From Planctellipticum sp942493135 (GTDB lineage Bacteria > Planctomycetota > Planctomycetia > Planctomycetales > Planctomycetaceae): a DNA stretch of 64,000 bases. The DNA lies in contig OW818684.1 of assembly GCA_942493135.1 (NCBI GenBank), positions 3,968,001-4,032,000 on the forward strand, read 5' to 3'. Positions within the stretch are counted from its first letter, which is position 1; every line of letters starts with the position of its first letter. Shown piece by piece: positions 1 through 9,021 of this stretch. The translations under genes were made by a program, and so were the position numbers. The notes below the pieces were generated by a model. It saw only the letters and a list, made by a program, of their open reading frames with translations, did no database searches and was not told where the DNA came from.

Positions 1-467
1 TGTCCGCAAAGGATGTGGGCGCCTGGTCATCCCCGAAGGGGGACAAGACTCCGTACCAGCTCGAAGGGGGAGTGAACTTCACGATGCCGGCGCAGTTCCG
101 CAAGGCCCGCGGCAAGCTCCAGACCCTTGAAGGAAAGCTGGCCCAGAATACCGCAAAACGGCAGTACACACAGGACAAGATCGGCGTCGAAGTTCGCTCG
201 GCGATCGTCGCCATCGACACCGCGTATCGCGCAATCGACCAGGCCCGCGAAGCGGTGAAACTCAATCAGCAGATGCAGGAATTCGAATCCATTCGCTTCG
301 AGCAGGGCGCCAGCGATCTCCTGCGGATCAACCTGCGCGAGCAAGCCACCTTCGACGCCCGCGTCGTCGAAGTCGAAGCGGTGCAGCGCTACTTCATCTC
401 TCAGGCCGACTACCGGGCGGCGGTGGCCGCTGACCTTCCGGATGTCGTCGAAATGGCTGAGCCCTGA
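1..467 (+). CDS. TolC-family outer membrane efflux protein, C-terminal part (5' truncated by window)
   Basis: The reading frame is open from the window edge to a TGA at 465-467, so this is the last ~155 residues of a longer gene. The visible part is mostly long amphipathic helix: an Arg/Lys/Gln-rich stretch (FRKARGKLQTLEGKLAQNTAKR), then a segment with FEQGASDLLRINLREQ that matches the repeated helical hairpin of outer membrane efflux (OEP) proteins, where a (Y/F)xxG(x)xxLLxL motif recurs. Such proteins form the trimeric outer-membrane and periplasmic channel of RND or ABC export systems. No partner pump is visible because the upstream sequence is missing. A second, complete TolC-like gene lies at 37,269. 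It is convergent with the SulP/carbonic anhydrase gene 12 nt away, so the two are not co-transcribed. Confidence 0.75.
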   Translation, partial: SAKDVGAWSSPKGDKTPYQLEGGVNFTMPAQFRKARGKLQTLEGKLAQNTAKRQYTQDKIGVEVRSAIVAIDTAYRAIDQAREAVKLNQQMQEFESIRFEQGASDLLRINLREQATFDARVVEVEAVQRYFISQADYRAAVAADLPDVVEMAEP

Positions 468-479
468 ACGAGAAGCCCC

Positions 480-2756
480 TTACGGCGCCTCGGCCGAGCC
501 GAAGCGAACCTGGCTGATCGCCCCAGGCGACTCGTCAAAAAACTCGATCGCCCCCGTCGAGACATCGTACATCGCACCGGTGACGGCGATCCGGCCGGAC
601 TCGACCAGTCCGCGAATTGTGCGGCTTTCGTCGAGAATCCTCGCGATCTCCCGTTCGACGTTGCGGCGGGCGACCGCATCGACGACGGCCGCCTTGTTTT
701 CCGGCTTCGACGATTTCACCCGGGAGCAGGTCGTTTCCTCGAGCGACTGCTGGATATCCTGCACGATCGGCAGCAGGTGCTGGCAGCCGGTCGCTTGTGC
801 GACGTTGGCGCCGCTGCACGCCAGGTCGACCGCGGCGGTGACTGCGCCGCAGCGCGTGTGACCCATGACCAGGATCAGCCTGGCGCCAGCGACTGCACAG
901 CCGAATTCCATGCTGCCGAGGACTTTCGGACTGGTCACGTTGCCCGCGATGCGAATGCTGAAAATGTCGCCCAGGCCCAGATCGAAGACCAGCTCGGCCG
1001 GTGTCCGCGAGTCAATGCAGCTCAGCACAACCGCCAGCGGATGCTGTCCGGTTGACGTCGCCAGCACCTGCCGGCCCAGATCACGCCGCAACTGCCGGCC
1101 GGTTCGAAATCGATCATTGCCTTCGCGCAGGATTTGCAGAACCTGAGCGGGCGCCAGTTTGTCCTGCAGCTCTCGGGTCGAGTAATCGACGTACTGAGTT
1201 TCGTCCTTCAGGCGGTAACGCTCGCGAAATCCCCGCAGGCTGACCTGCACCCCCAGCACCGGGGCCGTCTCCTCCTTGAACTCCCGGATCAGGCTCAGAA
1301 TATCGGGGTCGATGTAGTCCGTGTTGTGAGCGTCCAGAAGGATGTGTTTGCCGCGCGGCGCACTCCGCAAGGCCCGCTCGAGCGCCGCGCGATTCAGAAA
1401 GCTGACCTGGTTGGCCAGCTCGATCCGCAGCACCTCGTCGGTCAGATGTTTCTCGACGAACTGCCGCATCGGCCGGCGGAGGTTGCTGTTCAGAATGAAG
1501 CCGATGCTCACCGCCAGTCCGATGGTGACTCCGATCACCAGATCGGTCAGGACGATCGAGACGAGCGTCGCGATGAACGGCACGAACTGGTAACGTCCGT
1601 CGTTCCACATGCTCCGGATGAGCTTCGGGCTCACCAGCTTGATTCCCGTCGCCAGCAGAATCGCCGCCAGGCACGACAGGGGAATCAGATTCAGGGCCGT
1701 CGGCAGAAATATCACGCAGCCGGCCAGCAGAACCCCGTGGAAAATGGCGGCCAGTCGGGTCTTGCCCCCGGCGTTGATGTTCACCGAACTGCGGACGATG
1801 ACGGATGTCATCGGAATGCCGCCAATCAGTCCGACCACGACGTTGCCGATTCCCTGCGCGACGAGTTCCCGGCTGGGCGGCGATTCCCGCTGCTGCGGAT
1901 CCAGTTTGTCGACCGCTTCCAGGTTCAGCAGCGTCTCCAGCGTCGCCACTATCGCCAGCGTCAACCCGGCCGTGTAGACCGCCGGGTTGGTCCACTGCGA
2001 GAAATCGGGCGTTCTGAGAAAGCCGAAAAAGCCCGCCAGACTCTCGGCCACCGGCACCTGCACCAGGTGGCTCGACTGGATCACGAACGCTCCGCCAAAC
2101 TGCCGGAACAACTGGCTCAGGCCGACTCCCAGCAGGACCACGGCCAGCGCCGCCGGAACGCGGGATTTCTTGAGCGGCTTCCAATTGTCCCAGAGCATCA
2201 GCAGCGCGAACGACGCCAGGCCGATGATCGCCGCGCCTGGGTGAATGCTGCCGAGCAGCTCGCCGAACTCCGAGAACGTGTTCTCCCGATCGGGTTGCAC
2301 GAACGACATCTCCCCTTCGGGGTCGGTATCGCGTCCGAGCAGGTGCGGGATCTGTTTGAGAATCAGAATGGTGCCGATCGCCGCCAGCAGACCCTTGATC
2401 ACGCTCGAAGGGAAGAACGCCGACAGAATCCCGGCCCGCGCCAATCCGAGCCCGATCTGGAGGAAACCGCAAATGACCACGGCCAGCAAGAACGATTCGA
2501 ACGAACCGAGCAGCGCGATCTGGGCGGCGACAATCGCAGTCAGCCCCGCGGCCGGCCCGCTGACGCTGGTGTGAGAGCCGCTGAGAATTCCGACCACGAT
2601 GCCGCCGACAATGCCGGTCAGAATGCCGGAAAACAACGGCGCATTCGACGCCAGTGCGATGCCCAGGCACAGCGGCAGCGCCACGAGAAACACCACCAGG
2701 CTCGCAATGAGATCACTGGGAAATGTCCCTTTCGAGAGACTCGGGGAACTGGTCAT
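480..2756 (-). CDS. SulP-family anion transporter fused to a beta-carbonic anhydrase
   Basis: The protein has 758 residues if started at the ATG at 2756 (MTSSPSLSKG); the frame extends further upstream but the extra ~66 residues are Arg/Pro-rich and look non-coding. Three parts are visible. Residues ~10-400 are multi-pass membrane segments of the SulP type, opening with SDLIASLVVFLVALPLCLGIA. A STAS-like segment at ~430-530 contains ILLDAHNTDYIDPDILSLI. A C-terminal beta-class carbonic anhydrase has the zinc ligands and dyad CIDSR (580-584) and HTRCG (H633, C636). Fusions of this kind are thought to couple bicarbonate uptake to CO2/HCO3- interconversion at the inner membrane. Substrate is inferred; sulfate cannot be excluded. 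It is followed on the same strand by nothing and converges with a TolC gene. Confidence 0.9.
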   Translation of the reverse strand: MTSSPSLSKGTFPSDLIASLVVFLVALPLCLGIALASNAPLFSGILTGIVGGIVVGILSGSHTSVSGPAAGLTAIVAAQIALLGSFESFLLAVVICGFLQIGLGLARAGILSAFFPSSVIKGLLAAIGTILILKQIPHLLGRDTDPEGEMSFVQPDRENTFSEFGELLGSIHPGAAIIGLASFALLMLWDNWKPLKKSRVPAALAVVLLGVGLSQLFRQFGGAFVIQSSHLVQVPVAESLAGFFGFLRTPDFSQWTNPAVYTAGLTLAIVATLETLLNLEAVDKLDPQQRESPPSRELVAQGIGNVVVGLIGGIPMTSVIVRSSVNINAGGKTRLAAIFHGVLLAGCVIFLPTALNLIPLSCLAAILLATGIKLVSPKLIRSMWNDGRYQFVPFIATLVSIVLTDLVIGVTIGLAVSIGFILNSNLRRPMRQFVEKHLTDEVLRIELANQVSFLNRAALERALRSAPRGKHILLDAHNTDYIDPDILSLIREFKEETAPVLGVQVSLRGFRERYRLKDETQYVDYSTRELQDKLAPAQVLQILREGNDRFRTGRQLRRDLGRQVLATSTGQHPLAVVLSCIDSRTPAELVFDLGLGDIFSIRIAGNVTSPKVLGSMEFGCAVAGARLILVMGHTRCGAVTAAVDLACSGANVAQATGCQHLLPIVQDIQQSLEETTCSRVKSSKPENKAAVVDAVARRNVEREIARILDESRTIRGLVESGRIAVTGAMYDVSTGAIEFFDESPGAISQVRFGSAEAP

Positions 2757-2925
2757 GCTGTGCCCTGCGTGAAAAACTCGACGGGCGCAGAAGGTGCCGC
2801 CCGGGGAGGAGAAATCCAGTTTGCGTGAAACACCGCGAACGCGTCTTTCGATGACGTTGACGGGGATCGTCTCGGCGAAGCGGTTCACCAGCACCGACCG
2901 CGGTCGGAACGGATGCCCCGTGGGC

Positions 2926-3330
2926 TCAGCAGCGCAGCGGAACTCGCAGGCCAACGCTGAGCTTCACCGGGTTTCCCTGACGCTCGACGCCGATCACGCC
3001 TCCGCAGGCTGCCGCCGGCGCCGGACGAGAATCACGCGCAATCAACGAGCGACGCATCTGCCAGCCGGTCCGCCGTCCCGCGACCAGCGGTTCGGTCTCA
3101 TGGGCCGTTGACTCCTTCTCCTCGGCGGGCGCGGACGATTCGGCTTCCAGGATCTCGGTCGGCGCGGTCAGATCCTTCAGCGGTCCGCCGCACAGCACGG
3201 TCAGCAGAATCAACCAGCCAAGCGGCCGAGCCCAGGGAAATCTGCGGCGACTGTCAACCGCGCGATCTGCCACGTTCCGCGTCGGGCGGGCCTGCAATCC
3301 GATCGAAAAGGCGGCAGCCCGGATTTCCAC
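2926..3330 (-). CDS. hypothetical protein with one N-terminal membrane/signal segment
   Basis: A 134-codon frame starting with GTG at 3330. I do not recognise a family. After a basic stretch (DSRRRFPWARP) there is a single hydrophobic segment, LGWLILLTVLCGG (about residues 37-50). It is followed by an acidic, Ala/Glu-rich linker (EILEAESSAPAEEKE) and a basic C-terminal half. This resembles a small secreted or inner-membrane-anchored protein. It lies upstream of the SulP gene on the same strand, 169 nt away, and could be co-transcribed with it. Opposite-strand frames over the same bases look less protein-like. The evidence is only codon usage and the hydrophobic segment, so the gene is uncertain. 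Confidence 0.4.
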   Translation of the reverse strand: MEIRAAAFSIGLQARPTRNVADRAVDSRRRFPWARPLGWLILLTVLCGGPLKDLTAPTEILEAESSAPAEEKESTAHETEPLVAGRRTGWQMRRSLIARDSRPAPAAACGGVIGVERQGNPVKLSVGLRVPLRC

Positions 3331-3420
3331 AAATGGACCTGCAGGAAGATTACGAAATCGACAGCTTGCAGGTGTGAGTATAGTCCAGCGAACCTGGCAA
3401 ACAAGGTCTGGTTCATTTGT

Positions 3421-3440
3421 GCGAACGACAATTCGTTCGC
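3421..3440. repeat. perfect 8-bp hairpin downstream of the M14 peptidase gene
   Basis: GCGAACGA and TCGTTCGC are exact inverted repeats separated by CAAT. The hairpin lies 56 nt beyond the stop of the minus-strand peptidase gene (3497) and could act as a 3'-end structure, but no T-run follows on the minus strand. Nothing else is recognisable in 3331-3496. Confidence 0.4.
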
Positions 3441-3496
3441 CCAGGCACGGGAGGCCTGAACGAAAAACCGTCGACGCGGAGCTGTGTCCGGTACAA

Positions 3497-4504
3497 TTAC
3501 GATGGCAGCGGATACCGCTCCATGAAGTACCCCAGACAGTCCTGCCGGATCACCCGCTCATCGACCGTCAGCATCGCCGGCATGGCGGGCCGAGCCAGGC
3601 GTACGACGCCCTCGGCATCAGAGAGATACTCCGCCGTGACGTCCCGGAGCTGCGCATCCTGGACGATCAGGCGGGCTCCCGGTCGGCTGCGGCCCAGAAC
3701 GGCGCCCGCCGCCAGAGGCTGAAAATTCCACTCGTCGAGATCGGCGGGCAGCACGAGGTCCGCCTCACCGTCATCGCCGAACGCAAGAGTTACGTCGGCA
3801 GGAATCTTCACCGTGACCACGGTGTGAAACAGGTGGATGTCTCCCTCCGCGACGGGATGTGCGGGCAACTCCGACAGGTGCAGCGCGGCGTCGAGAAACT
3901 CCGCGGCATGGCCGACGCCGGTCGGATCGCCGACTTTGCCGCACTCGCAGGTCACCGCCGGACAGAGCCGGGCGAACGCCATCGACTGCACGCCTCTCGG
4001 GCGTTCGAAGTAGACGACAGTCCGGCTGAAGAGGGCCGCCAGGTGCAGGAAGGCGAAGTCCGTCCGGTTGATGCACCCGTAATGCGGATTCCGGCCGGTG
4101 TTATTGTGGAGATCGATGCTGGCGAAAACGTGCCGCCGTTCCAGTTCGGCGACGATCTGCCGCATCATCGCGTGCTCGGGCGTGCCGTCGTCTTCCGCTC
4201 CCGGCCAGACCCGGTTGTAGTCGGGTTGACCGTCGAGCCGCCGCTGATCGGCGCGGGCCGCCGAGACGTTTCCCACGAACAGGCCCAGGGTTCGCGGGAG
4301 TTCCTTGCCGGAGTGAGCGCGGAGCAGTTCCTGGGCGGCCCGCCAGCCGACGTCCTCATTGCCATGCAGCAGCACGGAGACAAACAGCGGCTCCGGTCGC
4401 CGGCCAGCGAGCAGGAACAACGTCGGCTGTTTCAGGACCTCGTGAAGCTGACCGGCGTCGGCCGTCAGCACGCCGTCGGGCATTGCATCGCGAATGGCAA
4501 GCAT
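3497..4504 (-). CDS. M14-family / succinylglutamate desuccinylase-aspartoacylase-like metallopeptidase
   Basis: This is 335 residues from the ATG at 4504, preceded by AGAGG at a 7-nt spacing; a GTG two codons upstream is also in frame. Zinc-site motifs of the M14/AspA-AstE superfamily are visible: LLHGNED near residue 50 supplies the H-x-x-E pair, and SIDLHNNTG near residue 130 supplies the third ligand His. Family members remove an acyl or aminoacyl group from small peptides or N-acyl amino acids. The gene follows the GCS2-type ligase by 34 nt on the same strand and is almost certainly co-transcribed. A ligase that makes a gamma-glutamyl or related amide bond next to a hydrolase of this fold suggests that the two make and trim the same small molecule; this is inference. 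Confidence 0.75.
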   Translation of the reverse strand: MLAIRDAMPDGVLTADAGQLHEVLKQPTLFLLAGRRPEPLFVSVLLHGNEDVGWRAAQELLRAHSGKELPRTLGLFVGNVSAARADQRRLDGQPDYNRVWPGAEDDGTPEHAMMRQIVAELERRHVFASIDLHNNTGRNPHYGCINRTDFAFLHLAALFSRTVVYFERPRGVQSMAFARLCPAVTCECGKVGDPTGVGHAAEFLDAALHLSELPAHPVAEGDIHLFHTVVTVKIPADVTLAFGDDGEADLVLPADLDEWNFQPLAAGAVLGRSRPGARLIVQDAQLRDVTAEYLSDAEGVVRLARPAMPAMLTVDERVIRQDCLGYFMERYPLPS

Positions 4505-4538
4505 CGTCACGCGTCAGGCCTCTGCTTCCAGAAAATGC

Positions 4539-5957
4539 TCATCCCAGATCCCACGTATGAACCGGCGTCCCGGCGCGCTGGCGGGCGCGGTACTCCCGCG
4601 TCAGCAACGCCATGTCGCGCCCGTGGCGATCGACAAACTGCCGCTGCCAGACCGCTCCATTCCGCCCGGCCGCGACGCGATCCGCGATGATCCCCAGCCA
4701 CTGGTCCGCCAGACCGGCGTCGACGCCCAGCCGGCTCAGTCCCGCAGCAGCCACGGGCAGCAGCGATTCCTGAATCAGCCGGCGCACGGGCCAGTTCTTC
4801 CCGCCCGTCCAGCCAACCTCCGCCGCCAGACCGAATCGCGCCGCCGCATAGAAATTCTCGTGTGCCACGGAGAATGGCAGCTGATCTTCCAGGGGAGCTT
4901 CCTCGTGAATCAGCGATTCCATCAAGCCGTAATAGAACGCCATGTTGGCCGCGATATCGGCCACTGTCGGGCCGGCGGACATGACGCGATGCTCGATCCT
5001 CAGGTGGGGCGTCCCGTCGTCGTCGAAGCCGATCAGCGGCCGATTCCAGCGCCAGATGGTTCCATTGTGCAGCCGGACGTGAACCAGCCGGTCTGAGGGG
5101 GCTTCCAGCGTCAGCGGCAGCAGGATTGGATACCGCGACTGATTTTCCAGGAAGCAGGCCTCCAGGCTGCCGCTGGCATAGTCCGAGCCAAACGTCACCC
5201 GGGGGAGCCGTCCGCCGCCGACGTCGACCGCCTGTTCGAACAGCGGGATCCGGGTCTCGTCCCAGAGCGACCGGCCGAAGAGCCATGGGGAATTGGCGGA
5301 GACGGCCACCAGCGGAGCGGAGATGATGGTCGCGGTATTCAGGGCGCGAACGGCTTCATCGGGCGCGACCTGCAGATGGAGCTGCAGCGAGGTTGTTCCG
5401 GCTTCGAGCATGACATCGCGATGCGAAAGTTCGAGTCGCTCCACGCCGTCGATCGCCAGGCGGATTGGACGTCCCTGCCGCAACCGCAGCACCTGTTCGT
5501 TAAGAGCGTGATATCGCTGCAGTGACGAGATATTCCGCAGCGACAGCATCTCGTCAGTTACCGTCGGCAGAGTCCCGATCGCCACCACGGACGCACCGAG
5601 TTCGGCCGCCACCTCCTCGCATCGACTCCACGATTCGCTCAGCTCGCGGCAAAGACGTTCCAGTCCGCGTCCGGCCAGCGGCTGCGGTGCGACGTTGAAC
5701 TCGACGTTGAACTTCGACAATTCGTGTACGACCGAAGGCGACTGAAGCCGGGCCAGGACCGCATCGTTGATGGGTACCGGCTGCCCGGCGGCGTCGACCA
5801 GCCACGACTCCAGCTCCAGTCCGGCGACGGCCCGGCGGCGGGAGAACCGTCCCGAGTCGAACCACTCGTGAAGCCGCTCCATTTCGTGTTGCAGGAGGCG
5901 GTCGAAGCGGTGAAAGTCGTAGTGCCGGAAGTGGCTGGCCGCAATCTCCTGCCCCAT
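4539..5957 (-). CDS. glutamate-cysteine ligase (GCS2) family protein
   Basis: The 472-residue product starts at the ATG at 5957 (MGQEIAASHF), just after a run of six G that can serve as ribosome binding site. It carries the GCS2 pattern: GLELESWLVD (about residues 45-55, the metal and nucleotide-binding Glu pair), FNVEFNVAPQPL (about 83-94), and GTTSLQLHLQVAP (about 187-199). A later segment, EHRVMSAGPTVADIAANMAFYYGL, is typical of the C-terminal half. GCS2 enzymes form gamma-glutamyl amide bonds with ATP. The exact acceptor amine cannot be deduced, because GCS2 paralogues are often not true glutathione enzymes. It is the first gene of a two-gene unit with the M14-type peptidase. Confidence 0.8.
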   Translation of the reverse strand: MGQEIAASHFRHYDFHRFDRLLQHEMERLHEWFDSGRFSRRRAVAGLELESWLVDAAGQPVPINDAVLARLQSPSVVHELSKFNVEFNVAPQPLAGRGLERLCRELSESWSRCEEVAAELGASVVAIGTLPTVTDEMLSLRNISSLQRYHALNEQVLRLRQGRPIRLAIDGVERLELSHRDVMLEAGTTSLQLHLQVAPDEAVRALNTATIISAPLVAVSANSPWLFGRSLWDETRIPLFEQAVDVGGGRLPRVTFGSDYASGSLEACFLENQSRYPILLPLTLEAPSDRLVHVRLHNGTIWRWNRPLIGFDDDGTPHLRIEHRVMSAGPTVADIAANMAFYYGLMESLIHEEAPLEDQLPFSVAHENFYAAARFGLAAEVGWTGGKNWPVRRLIQESLLPVAAAGLSRLGVDAGLADQWLGIIADRVAAGRNGAVWQRQFVDRHGRDMALLTREYRARQRAGTPVHTWDLG

Positions 5958-6275
5958 GGCGCAGCCCCCCGATGAGTTCTCGACCTGACACGCTGGAGAA
6001 GAGTCATACCGCGCCCTGTCAATCGTGTCGACTCTTCGGGATTCGTCTCCGCAAACTCAGTCACGGCCGTTCAATGCGACTGCGCCAACTGAGTCGCCGG
6101 ACGACGATGACTCTCGGACGCGGGCTGACGTGTTTCGCATAAGAATCGACGGTTCGCAGCGGGGACGGACGCAGGTCTGCGCCACGAGCGATCCTTCCCG
6201 TACCTGACCTCCCCCGTTCGAAACGCTATGATGCTCACCGAGACAACCATCACCGCGTTTCACAGAATTTGCCCG

Positions 6276-7265
6276 ATGCCCGCCAATCTGACTCCGCAGT
6301 ACCAGAGAGCCGAAGAAGAGTATCGCAAAGCCCAGACTGCCGCGGAGAGGCTCGAAATCCTCGAACGGATGCTGCAGCTCATTCCCAAACACAAGGGGAC
6401 GGAGAAGCTGCAGGCGGATCTCAAGTCGAAGCTCAAGGAGACCCGCGAGGAACTGCAGACCGAGAAATCCGCCCCGAAGGGAGGGAAAGTCTACAAGTTT
6501 CCGCGGCAGGGAGCGGCTCAGATCGTGATCATCGGCGGCCCCAACGCGGGCAAGAGCCGGATCCTCCAGGAACTGACCAAGGCGGAACCCGAAGTCGCTC
6601 CCTATCCGTTCACGACCCGGGAACCCCTCCCCGGCATGATGGCCTGGGAAGACGTGACGGTGCAGCTCGTCGACACCCCTCCGATCACCGACAGCCAGTG
6701 CGAACCCTACCTGCTCAATTTCGTCCGGACCGCCGACCTGGTCGTGCTGGCCTTCGACGGCAGTTCGGACGATGCGCCGGAGCAGACGGCCGCGGTCCTC
6801 GAACAACTCCAGCAGCGGAAGACGTGTCTGGCAGCGCAGACGGCGTTCGATGAAGACGACTTCTCGATTCTGCAGGTGCGGACGCTCATGGTCGCCACGC
6901 GCGGCGGAGATGCCGGATTGCAGGACCGGCTGGAATTCTTTCGCGAGATGACCGGCTCCGCGCTGCCGTTGTTCGCCGCGGACCTGGACGATCCCAGCCA
7001 GCGTGAGGCGCTGCGAAACCGTCTGTTTGCCGCACTGGATCTGATTCGGCTCTATACCAAGGCGCCCGGCAAGCCGGCCGATTATTCATCGCCGTTCACA
7101 CTGCCGGTTGGCGGAACCGTCGAGGATCTGGCGGCGAAGGTCCATCGGGACCTCGCCGAGAAACTGAAATTCGCCAAGGTCTGGCGCGCCGGCGTCGGCG
7201 ACGGCCAGAGCGTCGGACGCGATTACGCCCTCGCGGACAAAGACCTGGTGGAATTACACGTTTGA
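6276..7265 (+). CDS. TGS-domain GTPase (Obg/DRG-like)
   Basis: Starting at the ATG at 6276 the protein has 329 residues. Residues 1-65 form a charged, probably coiled-coil helix. The G domain has a P-loop GGPNAGKS (87-94), PFTTREPLPG (111-120, the switch I region usual in Obg/DRG proteins) and DTPP (133-136, G3). The C-terminal ~70 residues (PFTLPVGGTVEDLAAKVHRDLAEKLKFAKVW, ending DKDLVELHV) form a TGS domain. The G4 site is unusual: instead of N/TKxD one reads VATRGGD. DRG/Obg GTPases act in ribosome-related processes; here the role is inferred from the fold only. The rhomboid gene follows immediately, so the two may be co-transcribed. Confidence 0.85.
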   Translation: MPANLTPQYQRAEEEYRKAQTAAERLEILERMLQLIPKHKGTEKLQADLKSKLKETREELQTEKSAPKGGKVYKFPRQGAAQIVIIGGPNAGKSRILQELTKAEPEVAPYPFTTREPLPGMMAWEDVTVQLVDTPPITDSQCEPYLLNFVRTADLVVLAFDGSSDDAPEQTAAVLEQLQQRKTCLAAQTAFDEDDFSILQVRTLMVATRGGDAGLQDRLEFFREMTGSALPLFAADLDDPSQREALRNRLFAALDLIRLYTKAPGKPADYSSPFTLPVGGTVEDLAAKVHRDLAEKLKFAKVWRAGVGDGQSVGRDYALADKDLVELHV

Positions 7266-7303
7266 AACACGTGCCCGCCGCGGCACTGGCAGGACTCCTC
7301 AGC

Positions 7304-8179
7304 ATGCGCAAGATAGGCGAGATCGCAGACAACTCGGCCGCAGAACGCTTCGCAGATTTTCTGCGCGGCGACGGCATCGTCTGCTCGCTCGACCGGACTG
7401 ATTCTGGCTGGGCCGTCTGGATTCAGGACGAAGATCGTCTCGAAGTCGCGCGCCAATCGCTGCAGGACTTCCAGGCGTCCCCGGACGACGAGCGATTCGC
7501 AGTGGGCGTCCGCAAAGGGCGGGACGTTCTCCGCCAGAAATACCAGGAGCAGAAGGCCGCCCGTCGGCGCGTGGTTCAGGTGCGCGAGACCTGGTCGCAA
7601 CCCGCCGCCGACCGCTGTCCGCTGACGTTCGGCCTGATTGCCGCCAGCGTGCTGGCGTTTGCGTTCACGTATCTGAGCAAAGATCAGGAGATCCTGCGGA
7701 GGTTGCTGATTTCGACGGATGGCTCCTGGAACGCGATCCTGCATGGCGAAGTCTGGAGACTGGTGACGCCGATCGTGCTCCATTTCGGCTGGATGCACAT
7801 CCTCTTCAATCTGCTCTGGCTGAAAGATTTCGGCCTGCAGTTAGAGTCTCGCCTGGGAACGCCGCGGTTTCTGGGTCTGGTCCTCGGGATCGCCATCACT
7901 TCCAATATCGCTCAATTCTGGACGTCGGGCCCCTTCTTCGGCGGGATGTCTGGCGTGAACTACGGGCTGTTTGGATATCTGTGGCTGCGCAGCCGGTTTG
8001 AACCGGAGTCGGGGTTTTACATCTCGCAAAACGCGGTCATCATGCTCGGCGCCTGGTTCCTGATCTGCTTCACCGGCGCGGTGGGCGGAGTCGCCAACAC
8101 CGCGCACGCCGTAGGTCTGGCGGCAGGGTGCACACTGGCCTTTGCCGGCTATCTGATCCGCGGCGGCGCTCGTCGGTAG
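7304..8179 (+). CDS. rhomboid-family intramembrane serine protease
   Basis: The product has 291 residues from the ATG at 7304; upstream TTG/GTG codons up to the preceding stop are also in frame. Residues 1-95 form a soluble GlpG-like cytosolic domain. The membrane core begins near residue 105. WRLVTPIVLHFGWMHILFNL (151-170) is the conserved rhomboid TM1/TM2 region, with the oxyanion-type histidine and Asn. GMSGVNYGL (214-222) carries the catalytic Ser216, and TAHAVGLAAG carries the catalytic His268. Rhomboids cut transmembrane helices in the lipid bilayer. The gene sits directly downstream of the TGS GTPase, with only ~38 nt between stop and chosen start. Confidence 0.9.
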   Translation: MRKIGEIADNSAAERFADFLRGDGIVCSLDRTDSGWAVWIQDEDRLEVARQSLQDFQASPDDERFAVGVRKGRDVLRQKYQEQKAARRRVVQVRETWSQPAADRCPLTFGLIAASVLAFAFTYLSKDQEILRRLLISTDGSWNAILHGEVWRLVTPIVLHFGWMHILFNLLWLKDFGLQLESRLGTPRFLGLVLGIAITSNIAQFWTSGPFFGGMSGVNYGLFGYLWLRSRFEPESGFYISQNAVIMLGAWFLICFTGAVGGVANTAHAVGLAAGCTLAFAGYLIRGGARR

Positions 8180-8354
8180 CGCATTAGTTCCGCAATCTGC
8201 GGGAAACGACGCACCGGCTCGTTTCACGGTCGCTTCTCGCTGCGAGCTTGCTGGTCAGTGAAGCTTGGTAACGCAGGAGGTGTCTGCGGAACTCTTCGGA
8301 AATCTGCATCGGGCAGTCTGTGACGCGACGATGCAGGCTCCGGGGGCAAAGTGC

Positions 8355-9011
8355 ATGAGGCATTGGTGGCGAGCGGCGGTCTTGAGCATTGGGTTATTGG
8401 GCCCATTGTCCGGCTGCGCCTTTTACCGGCCCTATGAAGTCGTCCGGATGTGGGGCGACTGGAACACCGAACGGCAGTGCAATTTCCAGGTGACGCACTA
8501 CAACCATCTGCCCTTGAAGCCTGTTCGGGTGCGACTGGCGACCTGGGCATACAATCCGGGCGCTCCGGGAACGCCGGTTCCGCCCCGATCCGCGTCCCCT
8601 GCGACCACGGTCGTGCCAGCGGACGCTCTGCCTCCTCCTCCTCCAGTACCGCCGATGGAGGATCCGACTGGAATGGGAATTCCACAATCGCCGCCCACCC
8701 CACTTCCTCCGGAGCCAAATCCGCCTCCGGCCGCCGGCGCAGCGCGGGATCTGCTCGACATGGCTCGACCGCCGCGAGTGCCCTCATTGAGGGCTCCGCG
8801 CGGAGCGGAAGTGCTTCCCAACCGGCCGGGAAAGGTTCTTCCATCGGCTCCCGACGAAGATCGCAGCGACGACGATGTCAGCGAGATGGGGCCGACGGCG
8901 CAGATACCATCGAACATTCTCCCGTCGGTCTATCAGACCGCCGCCCCCCCGCTTGTGCCTCGTCCGGAACCGCGGCCATCCAGCAATGCCGCCTGGCTCT
9001 TCAATCACTGA
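8355..9011 (+). CDS. proline-rich lipoprotein, hypothetical
   Basis: From the ATG at 8355 the protein has 218 residues. It opens with a clear lipoprotein signal, MRHWWRAAVLSIGLLGPLSGCAFYRP, with the lipobox cysteine at residue 26 (LSGC). The mature part starts with a compact Tyr/Trp-rich segment (YRPYEVVRMWGDWNTERQCNFQVTHYNH). It then becomes low complexity, with proline runs (PPPPPVPPMEDP and PPTPLPPEPNPPP) typical of cell-wall-spanning linkers. No family is recognised. It is convergent with the LolA-like gene, with only 10 nt between the two stops. Anchoring in the inner or outer membrane cannot be decided, because residue +2 is Ala. Confidence 0.75.
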   Translation: MRHWWRAAVLSIGLLGPLSGCAFYRPYEVVRMWGDWNTERQCNFQVTHYNHLPLKPVRVRLATWAYNPGAPGTPVPPRSASPATTVVPADALPPPPPVPPMEDPTGMGIPQSPPTPLPPEPNPPPAAGAARDLLDMARPPRVPSLRAPRGAEVLPNRPGKVLPSAPDEDRSDDDVSEMGPTAQIPSNILPSVYQTAAPPLVPRPEPRPSSNAAWLFNH

Positions 9012-9021
9012 TTCCGCAGGC

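Noticed and set aside
1134..2828. Very long open frame (564 codons) on the plus strand opposite the SulP/carbonic anhydrase gene.
   Set aside because: Arg/Gln/His-rich composition without any hydrophobic core; it is the antisense shadow of a gene with clear motifs.
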